A stretch of 34,373 bases of DNA, taken from NCBI GenBank assembly GCA_020860445.1, contig JAJBUH010000050.1:1-34373 (forward strand), read 5' to 3'. A program made the position numbers and the translations under genes. The first letter of the stretch is position 1. The number at the start of each line of letters is the position of its first letter. The notes under the pieces were generated by a model. That model was given only the letters and a program-made list of their open reading frames with translations, had not been told where the DNA came from and ran no database searches. Origin of the DNA: Bacteroidales bacterium. GTDB lineage: Bacteria > Bacteroidota > Bacteroidia > Bacteroidales > Muribaculaceae. This document shows, in pieces, positions 15,696-25,819 of the stretch.

Positions 15696-18600
15696 TTAGT
15701 CACGGTCTTTTGAGGTCTCGACCGTCTGCCGTGCCGAGGAATTTGAGGCTACCTCGCGCTCAAAGTCCTTGGGGCTGATGCCGAATTGCTTGAAGAATAG
15801 CTTTGAGAAATAGCTTGGCGAGTTGATGCCGACCATGTAGCAGATGTCGCCAATCAGGTATTTGCGTTCGCGTATCAGCTCAGCAGCCTTCTTGAGTTTG
15901 ACGATGCGTATCAGTTCGACTGGCGACATGTTGAATAGGCTCTTGATCTTTCTGAGCAGGCTCGAGCGCGACATGGCCAGCAAGTCGCCCATAGCCTCAG
16001 CGCCGAACGATTCATCCTGGATATGCTCCTCGATGAGGTGGATCACCTTGTTCATGAATTCCTCATCGACCTTGTTGGTCTGCATGTTGTCAACGCCGAA
16101 GAATGGCTTTTTGGCGAATGCGTTGCGTTCGCGCTGGCGATTTTCAAGCAACGACTTGACCTGTTGCAACAGATATTTCATTGAGAATGGCTTTTCGATA
16201 TAAGCTTCGGCGCCGCATTTCAGGCCCTCGACCTTGGTATCGAGGTCGTTTTTGGCTGTGAGCATGATTACCGGCACATGCGAGATGTCGATGTTGCTCT
16301 TCACTCGCTTGCACAGTTCGAATCCGTCCATCTCGGGCATCATGATGTCGGTGATAATCAGTTCGTAAGGTCGCTTGTCGAGCATCTCCAGGGCTATGCG
16401 GCCATTTTCGGCAGTCTCGACCGTGAAGTTCTTGCCAAGCTGCTCGGCGATGAACTCTCGCATCTGATCATTGTCCTCGACCAGCAGTATCGAGTGGACC
16501 CCAGCCGGGTCTTTGATTTGCGAAGATTCTTCCTCGAGCATCTCCACGCCGGTGGGTACTTCGGCAGTGGCCTCTTCGGCTCCCTCTTTGGTGATGGGGA
16601 TTGTGAGCACGAATGTGTTGCGCTCGGGTAGGCCGTTTTGCTCAAGTTCGAGTTTGCCATTGTGGAGTTCGGCCAAGCGGCGCGACAGAGGCAAGCCAAT
16701 GCCCACGCCTCCGGCTTGGGTGTCAGAGCGGTTAGTAATCTGATAGAAAGGCTCGAATATGCGTCTTATGGCATCGCCTGTGATCTTGTCGCCATCGGTA
16801 GTGACGGTGAAATAGAAATTCTTATCATCCTTGGTGAGCGATACATCGATTATCGAGCGCGAATATTTGAGGGCGTTGTTGAGTAGGTTGCTCATCACCT
16901 TGGTGATGGCCTCGCGGTCGATGGTCGCCAGGATTCCCTCCTTGGGAATGTTTGTAGTCAGGGCCTTCTTCTTCAGCTTCATTGCTGGCTCAAAACGACT
17001 TACGATCGAGGTAGCCAATTCAGCCACATCCGTAGGCTCGTATTTGAGGGTGAGCTTGCTATTGTCAATCTTCTGGAAATCGAGGATTTGCGCCGTTAGG
17101 TTGAGCAATCGATTGACATTGCTGCTGATGATCTCGATATAGTGGCGAGCCTCGCCGTTGCGTATGTTCATATCCTTGAGTACCTCGACTGGCGAGGATA
17201 TGAGAGTCACTGGGGTGCGGATCTCATGGGCTATCTCGGTGAAGAATCGCACCTTGCTCTCGTTCATCTCTTTCTCCTTGGTCACCATAAACAAGTCCTG
17301 GCGCTCGCGGAATTGTCTCTCCTTGTGGGTGCGGTACCAGTAGAACCACAGCAGTGCTCCGGCGCCGAGCAGCATGCCAAACAGTATGTAGGCCCACCAT
17401 GACTCATACCATGGGGGTGTGATGCGTATGGCCAGAGCCTTGGTCACATCGTGATTGCCCATCTGGTCGCGTACCACCAACTTGTAGTTGCCGGGCGAAA
17501 GGTTGGCAAAGGATATGCGTCCGTTCTGGGCCAAGTCGAGCCACTCTTTGTCGACTGGCAATAGGCGATAGGAGAGGCGCCCCGAATTCTCGTTGCTGCC
17601 GAGCGAAATCACATCGATTGAGAATGTAGCCTCATCATAAGGGAGGGTCAGTCGGTCGGTGAACATTATGTTTTCGGCCAGCACTGACTCGGGGGTCGAG
17701 GGGGTGATAGTCTCGTTTGATACTCTGAGTTGGGTGAAATAGAGCTCGGGTTTTTTCATATCATCTCGGTCGGCAGCTGGGTCGAGCGAGAATACGCCGC
17801 CACGAGTGCCGAAGAATAGGCGCCCCTGCGGGTCGCGCACAGCCGAGTTGTAGTTGAATTGGTTTGATGGCAGACCATCGAATATTGTGTATAGCTTGAC
17901 CTCCTTGGTATCGGGCTTGAATCGCACCAAGCCGTGGTTGGTGCCAAACCACAGGTTGCCTTGGCGGTCTTCGACTATGTTGTAAGCCACATTGTCGGGC
18001 AGTCCCTCTTCGATGCCGTAGGTGATAAATGTGCCGTCGGCCGGATTGTATGTGCTGATGCCGCCACGGTCGGTCGAGAACCAGAGGCGACCCTTGCTGT
18101 CCTCCATCACCGAACTCACCGAGTTGGAGCGCAGATGGGTGTGCGAGTTGGCCTCAAACCGTGTCACCGACCCGTCGGTTGAGATTCTGGTGATGCCAGT
18201 GCCCATCGAGGCGAGCCAGATGTTGCCGTTGTGATCCTCGCAGATGCCGTGGATCCAGTCGTTGCCTACCGACTCGACGCGGCGGAACGGCTGCCCGTCG
18301 GCATCGCGTTGGTACAGGCCGTAGGCCAAGCCCAGCCATTCGCGTCCTCGGCTGTCGATCAGGTAGGAATACACGCTATTGTCCTCGGCCATGCCTTGGA
18401 ATTGGCACTCAGCCCGTCCGTCCATGGTAAATTTCACCATGCCCTGCGCTGTCATGCCCACGCGGATTGTGCCGTCGCCGGGATTGTAGATCATCAGGGC
18501 TATATTTTCATGAGTTGGATATTTGGGGGCTGCGTATAGGCGATTCTCAGTGGGGTTGAGCACTACCACACCATTGCCCTCGGTACCAATCCATACATTG

Positions 18601-19676
18601 CCGCGGTCATCGCAAGCCAGGCCTCGGATATTGCGCCTGGGGGTATCCAATGGCTGATAGGTGGTGAAAGCCATTCCTTGTGGATTGTGGTAGCTGACGC
18701 CGCCAAACAGGGTGCCGACCCAGATGCCGCCATCGCGATCCTGGAATGTGTGGTAGATCACGTAGTCGCATAGGCCATTGTCGTCGATGTCATAAAATTC
18801 TTCCTCACCCGACAGCAGGTTGAGTACATACAGGCCCTGATAGGTGCCGATCCACAATTCGTTGTCATAGCACTCCATAGTGCGCAGAAACATGCGGTCG
18901 TTGTGGTCAAATGGCAGCAGGGTCACCAGATTGGTGACCGGATTGTATCTGTAGATATGGCCGTCGCGGGCGCCGATGGCTATTTCGCCAGTGGGCAGCG
19001 AGGTGAGCTGAGCCAGGCTGTGAGGGTCGATTTCTATTCCCTTTGTCACCACCGGCTTGAAACCGACCTCTTTGCTGACAAATTTGTATAAGCCCCCGGT
19101 GAGGGTGAGCACATACACATCGCCCTTGTCGGTGATATGCATGCACACCGACGCCAATTCCTTGATGTTTGCCCCGTCGGCTATATTATAATAGGTCATC
19201 TTGTCCTCGCTCCCCTCAAAGCAGAACACACCCTGGTCGGGCAGCAGTGCCCACATGTTGCCTTCGTTGTCAGGTCTGATGGTTTGTAACCAGTTGAAAG
19301 CCTCAACTCCCTCGGCGCTTACCGTATCTATATAGCGGAATGTCTGCTTGCGCTGGTCGTAGATGTATATGCCTCGGTCGGTGCCGACCCACAGGCGCTG
19401 ATGCTGATCCTCGCCGATGGCTCCGATATTGTCGTTGCCGCGATTGCGCTCATCGTCCCATACGCGCAGATGCGTCACATTGCGTCCGTCAAAGCGGTCG
19501 AGGCCGCCCTTGGTGCCGAGCCAGATGAATCCGTAGGAATCTTGGGATATGGCTTTGACATTGTTTGACGACAGTCCGCCGTCGGTATTGACGGTTTTGA
19601 ATGTGTGCCGATTGGCTTGGGCACCGAGGCAAAGCAGGGTGCACAATGACAGTAGGGCTATTCTGATGAGGGTCAT
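15696..19676 (-). CDS. Hybrid two-component system sensor/regulator (HTCS), 1326 aa
   Basis: One protein carries a complete signalling chain. In order it has a signal peptide (about 1-21), then a large periplasmic sensor of at least ten recognisable two-component propeller repeats (for example IWLGTKGGLDRF, LWVGTDRGIYIY, LWFGTNHGLVRF), which should form two propellers. A Y_Y_Y domain (about 680-755) and one membrane helix (about 761-781) follow. The HisKA domain has phospho-accepting His817 in FFTEIAHEIRTP. The ATPase domain (about 915-1030) has N-box NLLNNALKYS and a divergent G1 box, TDGDKI. The receiver domain (about 1062-1175) has Asp1110 and Lys1162. An AraC-type HTH (about 1215-1310) ends the protein. 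The family senses oligosaccharides in the periplasm and activates its PUL. Its length is normal. It is divergent from GH95 and appears to have the same upstream motif as susC, suggesting autoregulation. Confidence 0.95.
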   Translation of the reverse strand: MTLIRIALLSLCTLLCLGAQANRHTFKTVNTDGGLSSNNVKAISQDSYGFIWLGTKGGLDRFDGRNVTHLRVWDDERNRGNDNIGAIGEDQHQRLWVGTDRGIYIYDQRKQTFRYIDTVSAEGVEAFNWLQTIRPDNEGNMWALLPDQGVFCFEGSEDKMTYYNIADGANIKELASVCMHITDKGDVYVLTLTGGLYKFVSKEVGFKPVVTKGIEIDPHSLAQLTSLPTGEIAIGARDGHIYRYNPVTNLVTLLPFDHNDRMFLRTMECYDNELWIGTYQGLYVLNLLSGEEEFYDIDDNGLCDYVIYHTFQDRDGGIWVGTLFGGVSYHNPQGMAFTTYQPLDTPRRNIRGLACDDRGNVWIGTEGNGVVVLNPTENRLYAAPKYPTHENIALMIYNPGDGTIRVGMTAQGMVKFTMDGRAECQFQGMAEDNSVYSYLIDSRGREWLGLAYGLYQRDADGQPFRRVESVGNDWIHGICEDHNGNIWLASMGTGITRISTDGSVTRFEANSHTHLRSNSVSSVMEDSKGRLWFSTDRGGISTYNPADGTFITYGIEEGLPDNVAYNIVEDRQGNLWFGTNHGLVRFKPDTKEVKLYTIFDGLPSNQFNYNSAVRDPQGRLFFGTRGGVFSLDPAADRDDMKKPELYFTQLRVSNETITPSTPESVLAENIMFTDRLTLPYDEATFSIDVISLGSNENSGRLSYRLLPVDKEWLDLAQNGRISFANLSPGNYKLVVRDQMGNHDVTKALAIRITPPWYESWWAYILFGMLLGAGALLWFYWYRTHKERQFRERQDLFMVTKEKEMNESKVRFFTEIAHEIRTPVTLISSPVEVLKDMNIRNGEARHYIEIISSNVNRLLNLTAQILDFQKIDNSKLTLKYEPTDVAELATSIVSRFEPAMKLKKKALTTNIPKEGILATIDREAITKVMSNLLNNALKYSRSIIDVSLTKDDKNFYFTVTTDGDKITGDAIRRIFEPFYQITNRSDTQAGGVGIGLPLSRRLAELHNGKLELEQNGLPERNTFVLTIPITKEGAEEATAEVPTGVEMLEEESSQIKDPAGVHSILLVEDNDQMREFIAEQLGKNFTVETAENGRIALEMLDKRPYELIITDIMMPEMDGFELCKRVKSNIDISHVPVIMLTAKNDLDTKVEGLKCGAEAYIEKPFSMKYLLQQVKSLLENRQRERNAFAKKPFFGVDNMQTNKVDEEFMNKVIHLIEEHIQDESFGAEAMGDLLAMSRSSLLRKIKSLFNMSPVELIRIVKLKKAAELIRERKYLIGDICYMVGINSPSYFSKLFFKQFGISPKDFEREVASNSSARQTVETSKDRD

Positions 19677-19714
19677 GGTAGGGTGGGGTTGAAATGTGGG
19701 AATTATTGTCTATG

Positions 19715-19747
19715 CAAAGTTACGAAATAAGAAATTCATTCACGAAA
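19715..19747 (-). promoter_or_regulatory. Promoter of the HTCS gene
   Basis: The minus strand has TAACTTTG from 19722 to 19715 and TTTC (19747-19744), a one-base variant of TTTG, 21 nt upstream. The expected transcript start is near 19706, about 30 nt before ATG 19676. Confidence 0.55.
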
Positions 19748-19762
19748 TCTGGATAAATCTAT

Positions 19763-19782
19763 TTTTATAACATTTACGTCAA
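19763..19782 (-). promoter_or_regulatory. Candidate HTCS-binding motif upstream of the HTCS gene
   Basis: The minus strand reads TTGACGTAAATGTTATAAAA. It matches 18 of 20 bases with TTGACGTAAATTTTCTAAAA at 22510-22529 upstream of susC. Both copies point toward their -7 box and lie 40 and 39 nt from it. Binding by the HTCS is inferred, not shown. Confidence 0.55.
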
Positions 19783-19786
19783 TCTT

Positions 19787-19802
19787 TGACACAAATGTGT
19801 CA
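19787..19802. promoter_or_regulatory. Palindrome TGACACA-AA-TGTGTCA in the divergent control region
   Basis: A perfect 7-2-7 dyad lies between the divergent HTCS and GH95 genes and overlaps a second short dyad, GTCAATCTTTGAC (19778-19790). It sits immediately upstream of the candidate HTCS motif. It is a plausible operator for a dimeric regulator, possibly shared by both directions. Confidence 0.5.
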
Positions 19803-19862
19803 GTTGGTGGATTTTTGTCATTTATAGGCTATTATGTCCTTTATTTTCGATTTTTAGCAACG

Positions 19863-19870
19863 TAATTTTG
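19863..19870 (+). promoter_or_regulatory. -7 box of the GH95 gene
   Basis: TAATTTTG at 19863-19870 is the start of TAATTTTGCAATGT, which is shared exactly with the susC promoter (22569-22582). The -33 position is only T-rich. The expected transcript start near 19878 would give a leader of about 185 nt containing the composite repeat 19901-20045. Confidence 0.55.
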
Positions 19871-19900
19871 CAATGTCAAAACCGCAAGTCGAGTTTGGAC

Positions 19901-20045
19901 CTCGGCCAGGCCGAGGGATGACCATAAAACCATAAGGACATAAAACCATAAGACAAATATAAATCCCCAGGGCAGTTGAGTGCCACGCGGTTCTACCGCG
20001 GCGGTCCCCTCCCTTTCCAAAAACCAAATACCAAAAACTAAAAAC
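19901..20045. repeat. Composite leader repeat before GH95, copy 1
   Basis: The element has three modules. The first is a hairpin CTCGGCCAGGCCGAG (19901-19915). The second is a repeated ACCATAA/ACATAAAA tract (19921-19952). The third is an A/C-rich tail (20014-20045) ending CCAAAAACTAAAAAC. A further small hairpin CGCGG/CCGCG (19986-20000) lies between. The same modules in the same order recur at 32196-32390, also just before a glycosidase start. Together with the promoters and dyads listed here, this accounts for the 386-bp HTCS-GH95 gap. Confidence 0.65.
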
Positions 20046-20062
20046 AACTTAAATACCCACCC

Positions 20063-22453
20063 ATGAGACTTTATCCCTTATTAGTGATCGCCGCCGTGGC
20101 CTGCTCATGCTCGTCGCATCAGCCCCAAGAGCAAGAGCCTGTGCTCTGGTACTCCGCTCCGGCCTCTTGCTGGATGGAGACTCTGCCCATCGGCAACGGG
20201 CGCCTCGCCGCCAACGTCTATTCCGGCACCGACCAAGAGCGGCTCGCCATCAACGAATCTACAATGTGGTCGGGACAGTACAACCCCGACATGCAGCGCC
20301 CCTTTGGCGCCAAGAAGCTCGCTCATGTGCGTAATCTCTATTTCAACGGCAAGGTAGCCGAGGCCAACGACTATGCCTGGCACAATATGGCTGGTCAGCA
20401 GACCTCATTTGGCAGCCATGTGCCGGTAGGCGACGTGGTGATTGATATGACATCGCCCGCTGGCGAGACACAAGATTACTGCCGCTCGCTGAATATGAGC
20501 ACCGGCATCGTCGAGACCAATTATACTAAAGGCGGCTCGGAAATCACCCAGATGGCTTATTGCAGCAATCCGGCTCAAACCATAGTATGGACTATTAAAT
20601 CGACAGGCGATGATATCGACCTGCGCGTAGGGCTCGACCTGCTGCGCGATGCCGAAATCACGACCACCGGCGTGGATATGCTTGTGGCTCAAGGCAAGGT
20701 TGATTTTCCGAAACAAGGTCCTGGCGGTGTGAATTTCGCCCAAGTAATCAAGGTGCAGCCCACTGGTGGCGAGCTGATTGCCGAGCCCGAGGCTATCACA
20801 GTCAAGGGCGCAAGCCAAGTAGACCTATATATAGATGTGCGCACAGATTTCCAATCGACCACATTTCCCGGTTGGGGCGACTATCTCGCTGCCGCTGAGC
20901 AGTCGGTCGAGCGCGCTGCCTCCAATCCTCAGCTATTGGCCGAGCATAAGGCTGATCATCAGCGCCTGTTTGACCGTGTGTCAATCTCGCTTGGCGAGGA
21001 TTCGCTGCGCGATGTGCCCACCGATGAGCGTTGGCGCCGCGTCAAGGCTGGTGGAACCGATCCTGCCCTGATGGCCCGCTTCTTCGATCTCAGCCGCTAT
21101 CTGCTGATGGTATGCTCGCGCGAGAACTCGCCTCTGCCAGCAGCACTGCAGGGCCAGCTCAACGACAATCTGGCTTGCAACATGCCTTGGACCAACGATT
21201 ACCATCTCGATATCAACACCGAGCAGAACTATTGGATATCCAATGTCGGCAATCTGGATGAGTGCAACGCGCCGCTGTTCAGCTACATAGCCGACCTCGC
21301 CCACCATGGACAGGGCATCGCTCGCGACCTGTATGGCTGCCGAGGCTGGACTGCCCACACCACTGCCAATCCTTGGGGCTATGCCGCAGTGAGCGGTTGC
21401 ATCGCTTGGGGCCTCTTCCCCACCGCCTCATCATGGATGGCCACCCACCTGTGGAGCCAGTATGACTACACTCGCGATACCGACTTCCTGGCCAACACCG
21501 CTTATCCGCTGCTCAAGGGCAATGCCGAATTCTTGCTTGACTTCCTGGTTGAGGAGCCTGGCACCGGATATCTGCTCACCGGTCCTTCGATTTCGCCCGA
21601 AAATGCCTTTGCTCTGCCCGACGGCAAGCACATTTCAGCCTCGATGATGCCCACTGTTGACAATGTATTGGTGCGCGAAATATTTGATGACTGCATCCAA
21701 GCCAGCCAAATCCTCGGCATAGACCAGGAATTTGCCGATTCGCTGCAATATGCACTCGCCAAGCTCCCTCCCTATCAGATTGGCCAGGACGGCGGATTGC
21801 AAGAGTGGCTCCATGATTACGACCAGCCAAATCCCAACCATCGCCACACCTCCCACCTGCTCGCCGCATTCCCATTCTCGCAGATCACAATCGACAAGAC
21901 CCCCGACTTGGCTCTCGCTTGCAAGCGCACAATCGACCTGCGCCTCGCTTGCCCCGACTGGGAAGACACCGAGTGGAGCCGCAGCAACATGGCAGCTTTC
22001 TATGCTCGCCTGGGCATGGGCGAAGAGGCTGAGGCTTCGATGCACGACCTGCTCTCAAAACTCACCCGTGAGAATCTGCTGACCGTATCGCCTGCTGGCA
22101 TAGCTGGGGCCGAAGATGACATATTCTGCCTCGACGGCAACACCGCTGGCGGAGCCGCCATCGCTGAGATGCTGCTGCAGAGCCACGACGGAGTGGTGCG
22201 CCTGTTGCCTGCGCTGCCCTCGCATTGGGCCGACGGCAAGGTATCGGGCTTACGCGCTCGCGGCGCAGTGACCGTGGATATGGAGTGGGCCGACAGCAAT
22301 CTCAAGAGCGCTCGCCTCAAGGCTGACAAGGATGCAACCTTCTCACTGTCGCTGCCCTCAAATGGCTACAAAGTTATGATCGATGGCCAAGCCGCCGATC
22401 CTGAAAAGATAAATTTACAGTCAGGCCAAGAATTGATTGTACAGCCCGTATGA
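20063..22453 (+). CDS. Glycoside hydrolase family 95 (alpha-L-fucosidase / alpha-L-galactosidase), probable lipoprotein, 796 aa
   Basis: The N-terminus ([15 protein letters not shown]) looks like a lipoprotein signal with Cys14 as the likely modified residue, so the enzyme may be membrane-anchored. The N-terminal GH95 beta-domain has [23 protein letters not shown] (kept here as residues 28-50) and INESTMWSG. The (alpha/alpha)6 barrel has [11 protein letters not shown] (381-391), whose Asn residues are used in GH95 catalysis. SISPENAF (509-516) carries the expected general acid Glu513, and [13 protein letters not shown] is at 592-604. Family enzymes invert terminal alpha-1,2-linked L-fucose, and some prefer L-galactose. 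It is the first gene of the rightward arm; susC follows after 215 nt and has its own promoter. Confidence 0.93.
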   Translation: MRLYPLLVIAAVACSCSSHQPQEQEPVLWYSAPASCWMETLPIGNGRLAANVYSGTDQERLAINESTMWSGQYNPDMQRPFGAKKLAHVRNLYFNGKVAEANDYAWHNMAGQQTSFGSHVPVGDVVIDMTSPAGETQDYCRSLNMSTGIVETNYTKGGSEITQMAYCSNPAQTIVWTIKSTGDDIDLRVGLDLLRDAEITTTGVDMLVAQGKVDFPKQGPGGVNFAQVIKVQPTGGELIAEPEAITVKGASQVDLYIDVRTDFQSTTFPGWGDYLAAAEQSVERAASNPQLLAEHKADHQRLFDRVSISLGEDSLRDVPTDERWRRVKAGGTDPALMARFFDLSRYLLMVCSRENSPLPAALQGQLNDNLACNMPWTNDYHLDINTEQNYWISNVGNLDECNAPLFSYIADLAHHGQGIARDLYGCRGWTAHTTANPWGYAAVSGCIAWGLFPTASSWMATHLWSQYDYTRDTDFLANTAYPLLKGNAEFLLDFLVEEPGTGYLLTGPSISPENAFALPDGKHISASMMPTVDNVLVREIFDDCIQASQILGIDQEFADSLQYALAKLPPYQIGQDGGLQEWLHDYDQPNPNHRHTSHLLAAFPFSQITIDKTPDLALACKRTIDLRLACPDWEDTEWSRSNMAAFYARLGMGEEAEASMHDLLSKLTRENLLTVSPAGIAGAEDDIFCLDGNTAGGAAIAEMLLQSHDGVVRLLPALPSHWADGKVSGLRARGAVTVDMEWADSNLKSARLKADKDATFSLSLPSNGYKVMIDGQAADPEKINLQSGQELIVQPV

Positions 22454-22470
22454 AACAAATACGCCAACCA

Positions 22471-22529
22471 TTGACGAAAATATAACATTTTAATCACCCA
22501 ACCCCCAAATTGACGTAAATTTTCTAAAA
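22471..22529 (+). promoter_or_regulatory. Candidate HTCS-binding sites upstream of susC
   Basis: TTGACGTAAATTTTCTAAAA at 22510-22529 is the plus-strand partner of the motif upstream of the HTCS gene. A second, partial copy, TTGACGAAAAT (22471-22481), lies 39 bp further upstream in the same orientation. The main copy ends 39 nt before the susC -7 box. Direct repeats upstream of susC are a reasonable arrangement for an AraC-type regulator domain. Confidence 0.55.
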
Positions 22530-22568
22530 TTTGATTTAAATCCACAGAAATTAGCAATTAAACGGCAT

Positions 22569-22576
22569 TAATTTTG
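22569..22576 (+). promoter_or_regulatory. -7 box of the susC promoter
   Basis: TAATTTTG matches TAnnTTTG. There is no TTTG at the normal -33 distance (the nearest is at 22530-22533, 35 nt away), which fits an activator-dependent promoter. The expected transcript start near 22584 gives an 85-nt leader before ATG 22669. Confidence 0.6.
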
Positions 22577-22668
22577 CAATGTGATTCAGCTCCAACCGGG
22601 GCGCTTCCTTAACATTATTGCCACGAATAACTAACAATCATAATCACCCAAAACAATCCTTAAACATC

Positions 22669-25600
22669 ATGAAAGGAAAATCCCTTACATTGAGTTTGCT
22701 GCTTTTCATTCTGGCATGCTGCTCCCCATCTCTTTGGGCACAGACCATCACGGTCACGGGCACAGTGCTGGACGAAGCCGACGAGCCCATGATCGGAGCT
22801 TCGGTAAAAGCCAAGAACGCCGCCACTGGCGTCAGCACCAACATCGATGGCGAATTCCGCCTCAAGGCCGACGAAGGCGTAACCATTGTAGTGTCATACA
22901 TCGGTTACAATTCTAAGGAATTCAAGGCCACATCACAGCCTGTTACCATCAAGATGGAGCCCACCTCTACAGCCCTCGACGAGGTAGTCGTAGTCGGTGT
23001 ATCCATGAAGAAGAGCGACCTCACCGGCTCGGTGGCTCAGATTGACGGCGATGCTCTCCGCGAGCGCCCCGTGACCACTGTCAATGAGGCTCTGCAAGGC
23101 CGCGTAGCTGGTGTGTCAATCAGCGCAGCCCAGAAGCCCTCAGACGACGGCTCGATTAAGATCCGCGGTACGAATACCTACAACTCAGGTTCTGATCCTA
23201 TCTATGTAGTCGATGGTATGGTAATGAGCAACGACTATTCGTTCTTCAACTCTATCAACGTCAACGACATCGAATCAATCCAAGTGCTCAAGGATGCCAG
23301 TGCCACCGCTCTCTACGGTAGCCGCGGTGCCAACGGCGTAGTGCTGATTACTACTAAGAAAGGTACCTCACCCGAAGGCCAGATCACATTTGACGGCTGG
23401 ATTGGTATCCAGACCCGCGCCAGCACCCCCAAGCGCATGAATGCCCAGCAGCTCTATGAGCTCCGCCTCGATGCTTACGCTGCCGGTTATGCCTGGGGCG
23501 ACCCCAGCCTCACAGCTGCCGACATGGCTGCTTATCGCGAGAGCGTGACCTCTGTGGATAACCTTACAGTTTTTTTCAAAGACTGAAAAAGAAGGGTACG
23601 AGAGCGGCAACAGCTATGACTGGACCGACTATGTAGTGCAAAACGGTCTGAGCGAGAACTACAACGTATCGTTCCAGAAAGCTGCCGGCGGCACAAACAT
23701 CTTCATCTCGGGCGACTACAGCCATGTAAAAGGTATGATCGTCGGCACCAAGCAAAACAAATACGGCGGCCGCGTCAACATTAGCAGCGATATCAAGCCT
23801 TGGCTCAAAGTCGGTACCAACACCTCTTACACTCGCCAAATCGACAATATGCCCAGCGATGACGTGTACAACAAGGCTCTCCAGGCCAACCCGCTCCTCG
23901 ACCCGACTCCCTATTTCACTGAGGAAACCCGCTACACCTGGGACTACATGACCACTTACTGGCGCAACCACTCAGAGGAGAACAACAACGACTACAACCC
24001 CTTCAACTCGCAGCAGGTAATCCAAGATCGCACCCGCAGCTATCTGACCTCAGCCAACTATATCAACATCAACCCCATCAAGGGCTTGAATATCCGCTCG
24101 ACCTTCGCTTATGAGTTTATCGCTCAAGCATGGTATGACTACACTCCCACTCAGATCCAAGAGGCCAAGCGCGGCAACTCGGGCAATAACAAAGCCAAGA
24201 ACGAACGCTGGGAATACCAGAACTGGCAATGGGATAACACCATCAGCTATGACAACACCTTTGGTGTGCACCGCATCAACGCCCTCGTTGGTACCTCGGC
24301 ATCAAAGAACATGAGCAACTACACCATGGCTCAGGGCTCAGGTTTCCCCTCTGACGACCTCACCTACCACAACCTCGGCGCTTCGGCTCTCAATGAGACC
24401 ATCCACAAATACATCGGATCAAGCTTCGCCAACAATTCTCTTCTCTCCTATGTAGCTCGCGCTAACTACACCTACGACAACCGTTACCACTTCACCGCTA
24501 CCGGTCGTTATGACGGCAGCTCCAAATTCGGTCCTGGCCACAAGTGGGGCTTCTTCCCATCAGTTGCTCTCGGTTGGGATATCGCCAACGAAGCATTCAT
24601 GGAGCAATATCGCACCTGGCTATACAAACTGAAACTCCGCGCCGGTTACGGTATCGTTGGTAACCAAGACATCCGCTCCTACGCTTACGACACTATCTAC
24701 TATCCTCAGGTATCAAATGAAGAGTCGAACTACGCTGCCGATGGTTATCGCGGCAATCCTGAGGTTACTTGGGAAAAGCAGAAGCAGACCAATATCGGCC
24801 TCGACCTCGGTTTCTTCAACAACCGCCTGCGTCTCTCGATCGACGGATTCTTCATCAAGAACTCTGACCTGCTTATGCAGCACAGCCTCGCTAACTCAAC
24901 TGGCTACACCTACACTGTCGAGAATATCGGCGATATGAGCAATAATGGTTTTGAGGTCACCATCGAGGCTACTCCGGTTGCCACTAAGGACTTCACCTGG
25001 ACCATCGGAGCCAACATCAGCCACGACCACAACAAGATCACCAAGCTCTACAGCGGCAAGACTGAGATCAGCAACGGCACCAGCCGCGACGGTTGGGTAT
25101 TCCTCAACAAGTCGATCCATGGCTACTATGTATATCGCTGCGGCGGCATCGCCAACACCTGGAACGAAGACCAGTGGAGCGGAGTTGACTACTCTGGCAT
25201 CGGCAAGAGCAATCCCGAATACGGCGACCTCTTCATCAAGGACCTCAATGGCGATGGAAAGATTGACCCTGACAACGACCGCGAGTTCGTATCGACCGAC
25301 CCCTTCATCTATGGCGGCTTCAACACCTACCTCAACTGGAAGGGCCTTAGCCTCAATGCAATCTTCACCTACTCTTTGGGAGGTAAGAGCTTCTCGGGTT
25401 ACTATGAGAGCCTCCTCAACTCTGTAGGTTTGAGCCACGCATCGACCGACCTGCTCGACCGCTGGACCGAGGACAATGTCAACGCCAAGTATCCTCGCGT
25501 AATCACCAACGCTGGCACCCGCACCGACGGTACCACCTACAATCGCATCTACCCCTCTGACACCGACTTCACCCTCGACAAGACCGACTTCCTGCGCCTG

Positions 25601-25792
25601 AGCACTCTGTCGCTCTCATACCAGTTCGGTCCTAAGGTGACCAAGGCCCTCGGCCTGAGCCAGCTCCGCGTCTACACCACGATGACCAACGTATTCTGCC
25701 TCACCAACTACCGCGGCGTCGACCCCGAATACTACGACTGGAACTATCCTCCCACTCGCCAGTACACCTTCGGTCTCAGTGTTAGCTTCTAA
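22669..25792 (+). pseudogene. SusC-like TonB-dependent outer-membrane transporter, split by a one-base frameshift
   Basis: ATG 22669 begins a signal peptide (about 1-24). It is followed by a carboxypeptidase-regulatory-like domain (27-97), a TonB-box-like DEVVVVG (104-110) and the plug (about 113-230). The first frame stops at TGA 23584-23586 after 305 residues. The next frame continues the family sequence without loss: removing one T from the T7 run at 23570-23576 gives ...NLTVFSKTEKEGYESG..., then SYDWTDY and the whole 22-strand barrel, ending in the typical YTFGLSVSF at 25792. The repaired protein would be 1040 aa, a normal SusC length. The partner SusD follows 27 nt later. As written, no full transporter can be made unless slippage restores the frame. 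A sequencing or assembly error is equally possible, since everything else is intact. Its role would be import of oligosaccharides across the outer membrane with SusD. Confidence 0.88.
23570..23576 (+). other. T7 homopolymer at the SusC frameshift
   Basis: Seven consecutive T residues stand where six would keep the frame. The upstream frame ends 8 nt after the run, and the downstream frame is open through it. This pinpoints the lesion to a slippery tract. Confidence 0.85.
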
Positions 25793-25819
25793 TTTCCACC
25801 CTTAAATCAGTCTACAACA

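Noticed and set aside
19841..20047. Minus-strand 68-codon frame rich in F, W and V, resembling a membrane peptide; a similar one lies at 32188-32379
   Set aside because: Both are translations of the A/C-rich composite repeat read backwards; the resemblance between them comes from the repeat, not from a shared protein.
22618..22668. Upstream ATG 22618 for SusC
   Set aside because: ATG 22669 directly begins a standard signal peptide; the additional 17 residues are polar and not signal-like.
23636..25792. Separate gene starting at GTG 23636
   Set aside because: The frame is open further upstream to the T7 run and is the direct continuation of SusC; there is no signal peptide or leader.
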